From assembly GCA_017893485.1 (NCBI GenBank), contig CM030364.1:244541818-244605817 (forward strand): DNA of 64,000 nucleotides, read 5' to 3'. Made by a program: the position numbers and the translations under genes. Source of the DNA: Hemerocallis citrina. Its lineage: Eukaryota > Streptophyta > Magnoliopsida > Asparagales > Asphodelaceae. Of this stretch, positions 45,297 through 57,541 are shown in pieces; positions within the stretch are counted from its first letter, which is position 1, and each line of letters begins with the position of its first letter. The notes below the pieces were generated by a model. That model saw only the letters and a program-made list of their open reading frames with translations, had not been told where the DNA came from and ran no database searches.

Positions 45297-46155
45297 TGTA
45301 ACCCCCGTTCCCGTTTATACGGATTTGTATTTTTCTTTTCCTGTATTCTTGTATTTAAAATTTTTCCATATAAATTTTTCTACTCTTTTGAACCCAAATT
45401 TTTGCATTCATTTAAATACGCGACTATTTTGTTTGAACCCAGAATTTCAACCTACACTTTTTATCATTATTTGATTATTTAACTTCTGATTATTATTTTA
45501 CTACTATTATTAGTATTGTTATTATTATTTTTATTTTTTTGAAAAACCCAAAGATCCTAACTCATTATAAAATATCTAGTTGATTATTTGATTTATGCTA
45601 AAGCCCACCCTGTGATTTAATTATCGGATTCTTTGTCATGAAGCCCAATTTTATATTCATTATAATTACATTTTTATTAATGTATAATTTTAGAGCCCAA
45701 TCTCATAATTTTTCTATAAACATTATTTTGTGAAGCCCAAGTATAAAGCCCAAGTCTACAACCCAAACCCAGATTTATATACCCAACTCGTTAACCCATT
45801 ATCCAACCTTACCCAAATTCAACTATCCGTATACAAATTCTCCATAAAACCCCTCACATTCCCCCACTCTTCACATCCCGTAACCCCATAACCCCCCACT
45901 CTTATAACTACCCATTATTATATTATATTTAATATATTATATTATTATCTATTTTATATAAAACCCCTTCCTTCGTTCTCACTCCTCGCCTCCCTCTCTC
46001 TCCCCTCAGTATCTCTCTCCTCCATCTCTCGCTTTCTCTGTTTCGAAACGAAACAGAGAAGCTCCCTTCCCCCCTTCGTCTTCCTCACCGCTCGAAGCTC
46101 CCAACCACCGAGAGCCATCGCTACTTTCCCTACCTCTCCTCGTCCCGGCTTCACC

Positions 46156-46865
46156 GTGATGCCATTGCCATCACCCTCGCTCCCCCTCGCTGTCAACCGC
46201 CGCCACGACAGTCTTCCCTGCCTCCGGTCGAGCCCTCGACTCAAGCTCCATACCCCTGTCGAATCTTCTCCGTCATCCTCTCCCTTGCCATCACGGTTTC
46301 CCCTTCTGCCATTGCCGAGCTTCGAAGCTCCGAACCCTCATCTTCCTCCTCCGCTTGAAGCACTTCAAGCCTACTGCTTTCCTTCCTGCTCTCATCCTCC
46401 TCCATTTTGTTGACCCATCGTCGACCACCCAAGTCGCTCCGCCAACGCCAGCACCATCACCATCTCATCCCCATCGCCTTCCCGTTCTCCCTCGTGCTCA
46501 TCCATCGCCGTTATCCTCGTCCAACGCCTCATCGCTGCCAGTCTTCACCTCTCCGTTCATCCTCGCAACCACCGCAGACCCCCTCGCCCCATTGTCGACA
46601 TCATCGAATGCTCGAGCGCCTTGCCTCCCCTGTTTCGGTGCGAAACAGAGCATCACTCGAGCTCCAGAGTTCTCGTCGCTGGCAGCCCTTCTCCGGCCGC
46701 CAGCGCCTCGCCGTCACCACCCTGGCTCCCACCACTGCCGTCGTTCCCCGACCGCAATCACCCAGTCGCCGTCCACTCTCCTACCGTCTCTCTCTCTGTC
46801 ACGTTTGGGAAGAAGATCAGAGACTGGGTGGTTTTTGTGTTGTTGTGTGGTGTTTTGTGGAGTAG
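46156..46865 (+). other. Pro/Ser/His-rich open frames in S3
   Basis: Overlapping open frames (46156-46413, 46355-47014, 46407-46865) cover the GC-rich block, with proline- and serine-rich low-complexity translations and no domain. They are not conserved in frame with S1 or S2. I take them as by-products of base composition in a transcribed leader, possibly derived from a captured gene 5' end. Confidence 0.2.
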
Positions 46866-48116
46866 GGGATCCCGATCCCGTGTTCGGCATTTGGTGTTTG
46901 GTGTTTGGTGTTTGGGCTGATCGGTGTTTGGTGTTTGGGTTGATCCGGTGTTGGTGTTTTGCTATTTTAGTGTCTTGCACGTGGCTCGCACGTGTTAGTG
47001 CTTTGTATTCGTGATTTTTCGTCCGGGATCCTAATCCCATTATTCCCTATATCGGGTCTAACGTCGTCCTAAACGCAAGTCATCTCACCCTCGAATTGTA
47101 TTGTATCGTATTCGAGATTGTTTATTGAATCCCACAAGTAGATCTATATTGATTATCGTATATCTGCTATTGTTATCTATCATTGGGATACTACGGATTT
47201 ACACGAGCGAATCTAAGTAGTAGTCTTGACTTCGTGCCGTCTTTTGCCTCGAATTTATAGAGATCTTGCATGCATTCATGTAGTTAATTATTGAATATAT
47301 AAATAGGAATTATTATTGCAATTCATGTCATGAAATTACACAACTATTGTAGATTGTATGCTAGTATTGATTGTTCACATGATTGATGTTGGGGTATTAG
47401 TTGACTGTGATTAGTAAGAGTATGGACAATATACATCTTAATACCATGTTCACATAAACGTATTTGTTGTGATTAATGGTGTCAACAACCATTGCATATT
47501 GATTGAATAAAGAATTGTTAACAATCCGGGATTTAAGGGTGACTTAAGTAGTGGACAATGTAGGAACTGTACTTGGAGGAGGGGCCCGTGTTTCCCGTAA
47601 ATATTGTTAACGGCAATTGTTTTTTCGATGGATTGTGGCTTACGGCAGTAACCCAATCTATCGTGTATTGTATCGGGGTCAATTATCTTATCGTGCAGTA
47701 ATTATTGAATTGCAACTATTGAATATTGATTATCGTTGCCGAGTACATGAACTTGCCGTGTACATGAACTATAAAATCCACCACTAAGTCTAAACGTAAC
47801 TTGTTGCATGTAGCAACCATGTGGTTAATACATGGGACGCATGAAGTGCTACATTAGTTAGGATTAAAATAAATAATAGACTTAAGATTGTCATCGCATC
47901 GTCATTGCATATGGTCATCATTATTGAACAGTGTTATCGATTATTGCTATTGACCATTATAATTGCACATTGCATCATTATTATTTTGCCATTGTTCATT
48001 GTCATCGACTCTATTGTTTATTGAATTCATTGTTATATCGTAAATACCATTGTTTCTCTGTTTCTCTACTTGCTGTCCACGACTTGCTCTAAGGACATAT
48101 TATTCTCCTTTTTTAG

Positions 48117-48131
48117 ATGAAGAGCTTACAG
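48117..48131 (+). other. Micro-exon-like block in S3
   Basis: ATGAAGAGCTTACAG, preceded by CCTTTTTTAG and followed by GTAATCAAGAAG. Same length and position from the 3' end as in S1 and S2. Confidence 0.4.
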
Positions 48132-48506
48132 GTAATCAAGAAGAATTTCCTGATGGATTAGGAGAACTACAATGGTGAAGAATTGATTTGCATCGCCGCC
48201 TAAATAATCATTGTTTTGTTATGAAGACTTTAATAATTGAACATTGTTATTTCTTGTATTGTGGGCTTTTTGACTCGAATATTGTTATTGTTGTTTCCAA
48301 TGTTGGATTATTATTAAATTTGGTTATTTCATGCTCAAATTCCAAGTATTGTTATTCATGTGATTATCCTTTCATTGCATGCGTGGTTGTATTGCTCCTC
48401 GTTATATTGTTGAGTTGAATCGATAACAGCTTATGAAAGACGCAAGTCATTCGCTGGGCCAACGTCACGTACTTGCATTCCGTATTTTGGAAAGCAGGGC
48501 GTGACA

Positions 48507-48975
48507 AGCTAGCTATTGGCTTTCTCAAAAAAGTCTATCACGCTCGACGCTCGGCATGAACCTCGAGCTAGCTACTGCTTTCTCACAAAATCTCTTACGT
48601 CCTCACCACTCGGCATGAACTTCGAGCTAGCTACTGGTTTTCTCACAAGCCTATCACGCTCGATGCTCGGCATGAACTGCGAGCTAGCTGTTGGCTTTCT
48701 GACAAAGTCTATTACGCTTGATGCTCGGCATGAACTGCAAGCTAGCTATTGGCTTTCTCACAAAGTCTACCACGCTCGATGCTCGGCATGAACTACGAGC
48801 TAGCTGTTGGCTTTCTCACAAGCTGATCGCGCTCGATGCTCGGCATGAACCTCGAGCTAGCTACTGGATTTCTCACAAAGTCTCTCATGTCCCCACCACT
48901 CAGCTTGGTCTTCGATCCATAACAGGAGGTTTCTCAATCTCTCACGTGGTTTTCGCCCCCAAATGAGAGATTTCG
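48507..48975 (+). repeat. Tat 3' tandem repeats, right part
   Basis: Six to seven further 58-bp type II units to about 48870, then one type I-like unit (CCACTCAGCTTGGTCTTCGA, AGGTTTCTCAATCTCTCACG). It continues the array split by S3. Confidence 0.85.
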
Positions 48976-49094
48976 CAAAAAGTAGAAGAGCCATTTTTAT
49001 TACAACATATAAAGATTTTATTGATACAATTGATGGGGCCATATTACAAATATCACAATCTCGACCATAGGATTACAATTGTTACAATCTCTGC

Positions 49095-49611
49095 CTAATC
49101 CTCCTCCTGGGGGGCCTTAGGACTGACGCAAAGTAGTTCGAGCCCGATCAAACGCATTTGCTCGCCGAAGAGCCCATTAGGATCCCGCAGGGTCGCTAAG
49201 GTGGACACCCCAGCTACAGAGCTCTGGGCATCCCCCGGTCTCTCTGGCTCCAACATCAGGGTTGGAGACGGGCCTCCAACAGAGGGCCAATCGCCCCCAA
49301 AAGAATGAGACCGGGATCCACCCACTCCGAGCATGACCTTGAACCTTTGTATCTCCAATTTTTTCTCCTCTATAACCTCACGAAGGAAAGATTCAGAGGT
49401 CGGTCGCCGAGTAGAAGTACCAAAAATTGACCATCTAGTCTCAGAACTCCCCAAGTCGCGATCGGTAATCGTCTTCTTCAAACGATCCGACTCCAAGCTA
49501 AGCTCCTTCGACTTATTCATAAAATAAGAAATCGCCGCTTCCCGGTCTCGGGCCTGTTTGTGATAGTTCACCAAGACAGACTCCATGGATTTTAGCTTGC
49601 CCCTAAGACGC
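49095..49611 (-). CDS. Antisense ORF of the Tat element, 5'-truncated
   Basis: Open on the minus strand from the array junction at 49611 to a TAG at 49095-49097. About 170 residues are truly from this element; the first residues of the open frame (MYTCKYSH) come from the inserted LTR. The N-terminal half is a charged coiled coil (KSMESVLVNYHKQARDREAA, LESDRLKKTITDRDLGSSE, REVIEEKKLEIQRFKVMLG). The C-terminal half is Pro/Gly/Ser-rich and ends KAPQEED. Some Tat elements (Grande, Retand types) are known to carry an extra ORF on the opposite strand after integrase, which fits its position. Function is unknown, and the true start was lost with the insertion. Confidence 0.55.
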
Positions 49612-51329
49612 TGATGTGAATATTTGCAAGTGTACAAAATCGCAACAAGTAGTATAGTTTAAGTGAATAGAGTGTCGAACCTACAGGGACTAGATATTTT
49701 ATTGAGTACCTATATCACTAGATTAATCACTAATTGGAAGATCGAAATTTATAATTGATAAAACAACTAAGTTAAATTAATCTAATTAAAACTAACTAAA
49801 TTTGTGAAGAGGGAGAGGGCTGTGAAACAGTGAAGCTCTTGTAATTTGTTAATGGTAAAATAGTTCTAGGGCTTTTGATTTCACCTTGTTTATCACACAC
49901 AAAAATTGTAACTCCTTATGAATAAAAATATTATCTTTCCAAGTTGTAGACCAAAATCCTAAATATATTAACCGCTCTATCCACGTAGTCTAAAAATTAT
50001 TCTCAACTAATTATTTGCCTATCCATCAAATTATTAATTAAAAATTTGGATTTCTTAATGGTCACGTCCTCCAATAACGGTATTTAATTTTTATTAATCA
50101 CAAATCACCAGTTCGGTCTCTTCATGATTTAAAAAATTATACAAATGTCTATCCACCATTGTATGCATAAATAATAAAAATTAATACACAATCAGGAAAA
50201 ATAGAATAATAATAAGGAATTAAAATTGTGTTCTACAAAACTAGGCTACATCTTAGCCTCTAGAATAATAGATTTAGTTCATATTCAAAATGCAACTAAC
50301 AAAATTGTTTGGAATTCAAAAATATAGAGAAGAAGAGATAAAAAAATAAAAATAATGCAAACCGAACTCCTAGAACCGAGCCCAAGTTCCTTTCTCTCTC
50401 TTCTCTGTTCTCTGTCTCAAATAACCGAACCCAAAACTGTCGCCTCTGCACACCTCGAGACACGTGCCGGTCAGATCTGCAGAGGCGTCACGTCGCTGAG
50501 TCAGCAGGCTGGGTCCTGCCTAGTCAGCCGACAGCAGTCCACGACTGTCACTGTCGCTGCACGTGGGTCCCGCGCCTGCTGCTTCTGCTTCTCTTTTTCC
50601 TTTCGCCACGTCAAGCAGCTGCTGCTATCAGTCTCTGTGCCGCCTCGATCTGCGTGCCAAGAAACCAGCTCTTCTGCCGCCACGTCAGCGCTTCTATCTT
50701 TTTCTTCGTCTTGAACCGCAAGTAAGAAGAGAGAAAGACTCTCTTCTTTTTTTTTTAATTTAATTTAATTTTTTTTTGAAGCAATTGATTAGCCGTCACC
50801 TCTTACTTGATCGATCGAGTTGCGTGTCCTTCATATGCATTTATAGAGAACGGGAAGAGCGATTAGGGTTTGCACTTTTGCAGAAAATTCCACTCTTTTC
50901 ATTTATTTCCTTCCTTTTTAATCCAGATATTTATTTCTTTCTCTTTTCTTCTTCTTTTTCCTTTTCTTGCCTGCACGTGCTACTGCATACACAAATCAAG
51001 ACCAAAATTTAGGATTAAATAAAATTAATTAGTTTAAAATTAATTAAACAAACTAAAAATCATATTAGCTAAATAAAAATCCTTTTAAAATTATTTATCG
51101 CACTTTTACTCAACAAAACAATAAAAAATTAATAAATCCATTGTGTTACTTTGTTTGTTGGTTTTTTCCACAAATCTTTAGTTTTTGCATCAAAAATATT
51201 ATTTCTTCAAAAATAATTAATTAATTGAAATCTTATAGAAATAAGATGAATTATAGACATTATCAACGAAAACAAGCAATTTTAATTGGTAAATAAGTAC
51301 AAATATTTGTATATAAATTAGACACATCA
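49612..51329 (-). repeat. Athila-like LTR1 (3' LTR)
   Basis: 1718 bp, TGATGTG...CACATCA. By eye it is very close to LTR3, including a 360-bp block (50355-50714) almost identical to 60702-61061. Confidence 0.9.
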
Positions 51330-52743
51330 AATACCCCCAAACTTAAGATTTTGCTTGTCCTCGAGCAAAAAGTAGAACCATGAACAAGAGAATAATAAAC
51401 TCAACCCATCACACTAAGAGATCTTATTATGCAAGCATCAAAAATTCAATTAAAACATAAACAATAGCAAATAAAGTAGAACTAAGCATACCCACTTTCT
51501 CCAGTGCAATTATTTATTCATAATTCCCAACCCAATCGTATTTGTCATGCAATTAATATAATTATGGTATGTAACAACTCAATTTGTGATTATCCCTTCT
51601 CTCTACTACAAACCGAGTAGCAAACTAGAGTTTTTTGTTTTTATTTTTTTATTTTTTAATTTTTTTATCTTTATTTTTTTAAATTTTTTTTAAAAGTCTT
51701 TTCTCTAAGTTGTCACTTGCCTTTTGACACGAATGCAAAATATTTGTGATGAATTCACCCGGTTACTCAACAGGTCACAAACTTAAAGTGCTTTGCATAC
51801 TCATATTTCAAGTTGCCGTTTGACGTAAAAGTAAACATTGGTGATGAATACCCCTAGTTACTAAGCAACTCAAAACATTGGAGTAGATTGACTTTATTCG
51901 TAATTTTTTTCCCCATTATTACTCAATTTACTTAAACTCTGTTTAGGACTAGATCAAATGGGATAATCACAAGAAAAAGCATCACATTTGTCTTTTATGT
52001 ATAATAGCATGACTCACACAATTTTGTAAGGAATTTTGAAACTTAATAATTCTAAAGTAAATAAGTATGCTTACTCTTGCTTTATAAGCAATTGTCTATC
52101 CCAAAAAAAATTATTAGAATGCTTATCACAATAAAGAACTCAAAAGTGTAATAGTAAGCCTAATTGAAATCATTCTGTTTTATTTTTCTTTCCAAAAAAA
52201 TTAATAAATTTGTAAACCTTCCCCCCAAACTTGAATATCACATTGTCCTCAATGGGAAAGAAAAAGAAAAACAAAAAGAACGCAAAAGGTTCAGAGTTTC
52301 TCCCCTGATTCGTCTTGAAAATTCTGCATGCATGGTGTTCAGTATTTTAGCGATATCTAGAGCTGTAGGTGTCCAAACGGGCTGAATTTTTTTTTACTGG
52401 AAAGCTAAGATAATAGGCTACAATTTTTTTTTGAATCAGGTTTCCAGATTATGACTCCATACTGCTCAAAAACAACCATCAATGAAGGTGTTCAAAACAG
52501 CTCCGCCCGGCGACTTTAAAATTTATGCAATCCTACAAGATAAAATCAAAAATTAAAATAAAATAAACTAAAAGATAAATCAAACCTAAATGCAATAAAA
52601 GAAAATATGGGTTGCCTCCCACGAAGAGCTAAGTTTTAAGTCTTCAGCCAGACATGGGGGTGAGATGGTTAAGTAACGCCAAGATCCAACAACATTAAAA
52701 CATCCTTTCTAATTTTTCTCTTCAGATGTGGATCAGGTTCAAG
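51330..52743 (-). other. 3' part of internal region A, non-coding
   Basis: Starts on the right with the end of the gag-pol linker and runs to the polypurine tract CTTAAGTTTGGGGGTATT at about 51330-51347. AT-rich with long T/A runs (51637-51690) and no pol similarity. The equivalent of internal B is 56197-57541. Confidence 0.7.
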
Positions 52744-54287
52744 CTATAGTTTGAGGCGTTTCCTTCGTGATGATGATGTCTTTGATTCCCCCACCTTTTT
52801 GAATTTATGCTGAAATAATGAATAAATAGAGGGTGCATCATCCAAATACATAACATGTTCAAAAATATTTTCTTTTTCAGTTTCAAAAGTTTCTGCATTT
52901 GTTGGACATACTTCTATAGGTGATTTTTCAAATTTAGCCTTATGTTTCTTGCCCACAATTAAATCGGTTTCACTTGAATAAATGACTATTCTTCGGGAGG
53001 AAACTTTATGGAATTAAAAACATCATACATTACTTGTTCATGCTGAATTTGTTCCTCCACAATTTGTTCAATCTCACTTTGCTTTGCAACCGCCTTTTGT
53101 TCGGCAATTTCTTCTTGTGGTTGCTCAATTGTTCTCTCGCTTCTATGTGTTATTGTTATGACATGCTCGTCGGGATGAATAACTGTGTTGCTTGGTAATG
53201 TTCCTGCAGTTTTTTCATTAAAAATATTTAAAATTTGACTAATTTGTACCTCAAGATTGTGAATGGAAGCCGAAGTTGAATTTGTAACATTTTGGATTGC
53301 CAAATCTGTCTTTTGGATGTATTGTTCTGCCCTTTGTATGTAGTGCATAAACATGTCTTCAAGTGTCGGCTTCTTTTCTTGCTGTGGAAAATTTTGAGGT
53401 TGTATAACTGCTCCTTGATTGTTGTTCCATGGAAAATTGGGGGCACAAAGATTGTCAAGGGTTCCCCACTTGACAATCTGAACTTGAATGATTTCCTGCA
53501 CAAAGATTACAAATCATATTAGAATGAATAGCATTAAAATTTATATTTTCTACTTGTTTAGATAAAATATCATTTTTTGAATTTAAAGTAGAAAAAGGAT
53601 TAAGTTCAAAAACTCCAGCCACTTTTCTTGACATTGTTCTCTTTGAAGACCACTGATAATTATTTGATGCCATCTCCTCTAAAAGATCATAGGCTGCTTG
53701 GTATGTTTTGCTCATAAGTGCACCACCAGCTGCTGCGTCAACCATAGATCGATGTGTAACTCCCAAACCATTATAGAATATTTGCATTTGCAGCCATTTC
53801 GGTAGTTCATGATTAGGACACTTTCTCAATAACTCTTTAAACCTTTCCCATGCATCATACAAAGACTCAGTCTCAAATTGAATAAATGTGCAAATATCAT
53901 TTCTTAGCTTTGCTGTCTTTGCTGGCGGAAAATACTTGGCTAGAAATTTTTGTGCAAGTCCCTCCCAATTAGTAATACTACCTGGTGGTAGATAATGTAG
54001 CCAAGCCTTCGCCTTATCTCGTAGTGAAAAAGAAAGAGTCTCAATCTAATTGCATCATCTGATACTCCATTGTGCTTGAAAGTGTCACAAATTTCCAGAA
54101 AGTTTGAAATGTGAGCATAAGGATCCTCGTGCGGTAGTCCCCAAAATTGAACAGTCTGATGAATCATTAGAATCATTGCCGGTTTAATCTCAAAATCGTT
54201 AGCTTCAATAACCGGCTTCTTTATGCTTGATTCATAAATTGAGGGTATAGCATAGTCTCTCAAAGGCCTGTTTTAATTGTTCCCCAT
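52744..54287 (-). pseudogene. Athila-like gag, copy A
   Basis: Starts at the ATG of MGNN (54287). A TAA is the fifth codon, where copy B has Glu. The capsid domain follows: YAHISNFLEICDTFKHNGVS and DDAIRLRLF. A one-base deletion at about 54026-54034 relative to copy B shifts the frame. Then YDAWERFKELLRKCPNHELP, LPKWLQMQIFYNGLGVTH and AAAGGALMSKTYQAAYDLLE are readable. The short zinc knuckle CNLCAGNHSSSDC (CX2CX3HX4C) lies near 53490. The linker NLEVQISQILN...LPSNTV before protease reaches 52986, and a terminal basic stretch SSSRRKRLKL ends at 52744. Protease, RT and integrase are missing. Confidence 0.88.
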
Positions 54288-54480
54288 GATAACGTACGTA
54301 TATGTCCTGAAATGTAAGTGTTAAAAAAAATAGAAAAAATAAAAAAAAATAAAATAAGAAAAATAAATAAAAGTAAAGTTGGTCAAAAGAAAATAAAGAT
54401 GTAAAAAAATAATTACAAAAAAAAAAATTCAAATTAGCAATAATCTAGCAATTTTCAATATCAATAAAAGAATAACCAGT

Positions 54481-54498
54481 CCCCTGGCAACGGCGCCA
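54481..54498 (-). other. Primer-binding site, tRNA-Asp type, internal A
   Basis: Minus strand TGGCGCCGTTGCCAGGGG, six bases from the LTR2 end. This site is used by Athila-type gypsy elements. Confidence 0.85.
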
Positions 54499-54504
54499 AA
54501 AACT

Positions 54505-56196
54505 TGATGTGAATATTTGCAAGTGTACAAAATCGCAACAAGTAGTATAGTTTAAGTGAATAGAGTGTCGAACCCACAGGGACTATATATTTTATTGAGT
54601 ACCGATATCACTAGATTAATCACTATTTGGAAGACCAAAATTTATAAATTATAAAAAAACTAAGTTAAATTAATCTAACTAAAGCTAACTAAATTTGTGA
54701 AGAGGGAGAGGGCTGTGAAACAGTGAAGCTCTTGTACTTTGTTAATGGAAAATTAATTCTAGGGCTCTTGATTTCACCTCGTTTATCACACACACAAATT
54801 ATAAATCCTTATGAATAAAGATATTATCTTTCCAAGTTGTACAACAAAATCCTAAAAATATTATCCACTCTATCCACGTAGTCTAAAAATTATTCTCAAC
54901 TAATTATTTGCCTATCCATCAAATTATTAATTGAAAATTTGGATTTCTTAACGGTCACGTCCTCCAATAACGGTGTTTAATTTTTTTTAACCACAAATCA
55001 CCAGTTCGGTCTCTTCATGATTTAAAAGATCATACAAATGTCTATCCACCATTGTACCCATAAATAATAAAAATTAAAACACAACCAGGAAAAATAGAAT
55101 AATAATAAGGAATTAAAATTGTGTTCTACAAAACTAGGCTACATCTTAGCCTCTAAAACAATAAATTTAGTTCATGTTCAATTTGCAACTAATAGAACCT
55201 GTTTGAGATTGCATCATAAAAATATAAAGAAGAAGAGATACAAAAAGGAATACAAAAATTTAATGCAAACCTGGTTTCTTTCTCTCTCTTCTGTTTAAAA
55301 AACTGAAGCAAAAAGCGTCGCCACGTCAGCCGATGGTCAACCGAGTCAGCCCTCTGTCACAGGTGCTGTCGCGTCGAGCCGTCGCCGTCTTCTGCGTCGC
55401 GCAGAATCGCCGCATCAGCAGAAGAAGAGGAAGCCGCCTGTCAGCACGAAGGACGCCAGGTCAGAGTCGAGTTGTTGTCTCCCTGCTGCTTTGTCCTTGG
55501 CGCGTGGGACCCAGAGCCGAGTTAGCACCCTCAGGTCGCTGTCGAACGTGTGCACCCAGCTGTCCCCTTCTCTCCCTTTGTTTGATCTGAGCGGCACGCC
55601 AAAAGAGACAGACTTTTCCCCCTTTTTTTAAAAAATTTTAATTTTTTTTTGTTTTATTTAAAGTCATCCGTCGCCTCTTCCAGTTTTCTTTGTGCACATC
55701 TTCACATATTTATAGAGCAACGGGAAGAAGATTTAGGGTTTGCTCTTTTTGCAGAAAAATCTTCTCTTTTCATTTATTTCCTTTCTGATATTTATTTCTT
55801 TCTCCTTTCTTTTTCTCTTTCTTTTTCTTGCAAACACGTGCTTCTGCATACACAAAATAAGACAAGAATTTAGGATTTAAAAATAAAATAAAATTAATTA
55901 GTTCAAAATTAATTAAACTAACTAAAATCATAATAGCTCATTAAAATCCTTCTAAAATTATTTATCACACTTTTACTCAACAAAACAATAAAAATTGATA
56001 AATCCATTGTTTTACTTTGTTTGTTGATTTTTAGCCACAAATCTTCACTTTTTGCATCAAAAATATTATTTCTTCAAAAATAATTGATTAATTAAAATCT
56101 TATAGAAATAAGATGAATTATAGAAAATATCAACGAAAACAAGCAATTTTAATGGGTAAATGAGTACAAATATTTATATATAAATTAGACACATCA
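54505..56196 (-). repeat. Athila-like LTR2 (middle LTR)
   Basis: 1692 bp, same termini as LTR1 and LTR3. It has many private differences, including a quite different segment at 55270-55610 where LTR1 and LTR3 agree with each other. Confidence 0.9.
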
Positions 56197-57541
56197 AATA
56201 CCCCCAAACTTAAGATTTTGCTTGTGCTCGAGCAAAAAGTAGAATCATGAACAAGGGAATAATAATCGTAGACTCAACCCATCACACTAAGAATTCTCAT
56301 CATGCAAGCATCAAAATTTCAATTAACAATATAAATAATCGCAAATAAAGTAAACCTAAGCACACCCACTTTCTCCAGTGCAATTATTTATTCATAATTC
56401 CCAACCCAATCGTATTTGTCATGCAATTAATGTAATTGTAGTATGTAACAACTTAATCTGTGATTATCCCTTCTCTCAACTACAAACCGAGTAGCAAACT
56501 AGAGTGTTTTTTAAATTTTTTTAATTTTTATAGAAAAATAATTTTTTTTCCAGTCTCTTCTCTAAGTTGTCACTTGCCTTTTGACGCGAATGCAAAACAT
56601 TTGTGATGAATTCACCCTGTTACTCACCAAGTCACAAACTTAAAGTGCTTTGCATACTCATATTTCAAGTTGCCGTTTTACGTAAAAGTAAACATTACTG
56701 ATGAATACCCCTAGTTACTAAGCAACTCAAAACATTGGAGTAGATTGACTTTATTCATATATATATATATTTTTCATTATTACTCTATTTACTTAAACCC
56801 TGTTTAGGACTAGATCAAAGGGGATAATCACAAGAAAAAGCATCACATTTGTCTTTTATGTATAATAGCATGACTCACACAATTGTGAAGGAATTGTAAA
56901 TGTCAATAATCCTAAAGTAAATAAGTATGCTTAATATTGCTTTATAAGCAATTGTCTATCCCAAAAAAAATTATTTCAATGCTTATCACAATAAAGAACT
57001 CAAAAGTGTAATGGTGAGCCTAATTGAAATCCTTTTTGTTTTGTTTTTCTTTTCAAAAATGATAAAAATAAAAATAAATTTGTAAAACTTCCCCCCAAAC
57101 TTGAATATCACATTGTCCTCAATGGGAAAGAAAAGGAAAAACAAAAAGAATGCAAAAAGTTTAGAATTTCTTCCCTGATTCGTCTTTATATTTCTGCACG
57201 CGCGGCGTTCAGTATTTTGGCAATATCTGGAGCTGTAGATGTCCAAATGGGCTGATTTTTTTCTTCTTCTGGAAAGCTAAGAAGATAGGCTACAATTGCT
57301 CTTTGAACCAGTTTTCTAGATTCTAACTCCATACTGCTCAAAAACAGTCGTCAATAAAGATGTACAAAACAGCTCCGCCCGGCGACTTCCAAAATTTATG
57401 CAATCCTACAAGATAAAATCAAAAATTAAAATAAAATAAACTAATAGATAAATCAAATCTAAATTCAATAAAAGAAAACATGGGTTGCCTCCCAAGAAGC
57501 ACTAAGTTTTAAGTCTTCAGCCAGACATGGGGGTGAGATGG
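56197..57541 (-). other. 3' part of internal region B, non-coding
   Basis: Colinear with 51330-52743, containing the polypurine tract at about 56197-56214. A short TA repeat lies near 56758-56770. No pol similarity. Confidence 0.7.

Larger units (their letters stand above)
45297..48506 (+). mobile_element. Solo LTR, family S copy 3 (S3)
   Basis: 3210 bp from TGTAACCCCC to AGGGCGTGACA, flanked by a perfect AGCTA duplication (45292-45296, 48507-48511). Removing one AGCTA restores a proper type II repeat unit. It is a more distant member than S1 and S2. It has TATATAAAA at about 45953-45961 followed by a long CT- and GC-rich block (45965-46860). CTTGACTTCGTGCCGTC lies near 47228, the 15-nt micro-exon-like block at 48117, and the shared terminal 80 bp ends in CATTCGCTGGGCC...GGGCGTGACA. 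No coding domain was recognised. Confidence 0.92.
36150..49611 (+). mobile_element. Tat-lineage Ty3/gypsy element, interrupted and decayed
   Basis: Order on the plus strand: LTR, degenerate primer site, shortened gag, protease, RT, RNase H, second (archaeal-type) RNase H, integrase, long tandem-repeat zone, and an ORF on the opposite strand. The extra RNase H, the CRFHRDNGH gag tail, 3'-UTR tandem repeats and an antisense ORF are marks of the Tat/Retand branch. Two solo LTRs of family S split it (38719-42135, 45297-48506). An Athila-like array cuts it at 49612, so its 3' LTR is outside the window or lost. Many stops and frame changes show it is dead. Confidence 0.85.

Noticed and set aside
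44432..45301. Overlapping ORFs in the Tat tandem repeats
   Set aside because: They translate the repeat unit in several frames; no protein family.
50355..50714. 119-codon ORFs in LTR1 and LTR3 (also 60702-61061) and the ORF at 55333-55590 in LTR2
   Set aside because: They are antisense to the element's transcription, Ser/Cys/Pro-rich with no domain, and their similarity is explained by LTR homology.
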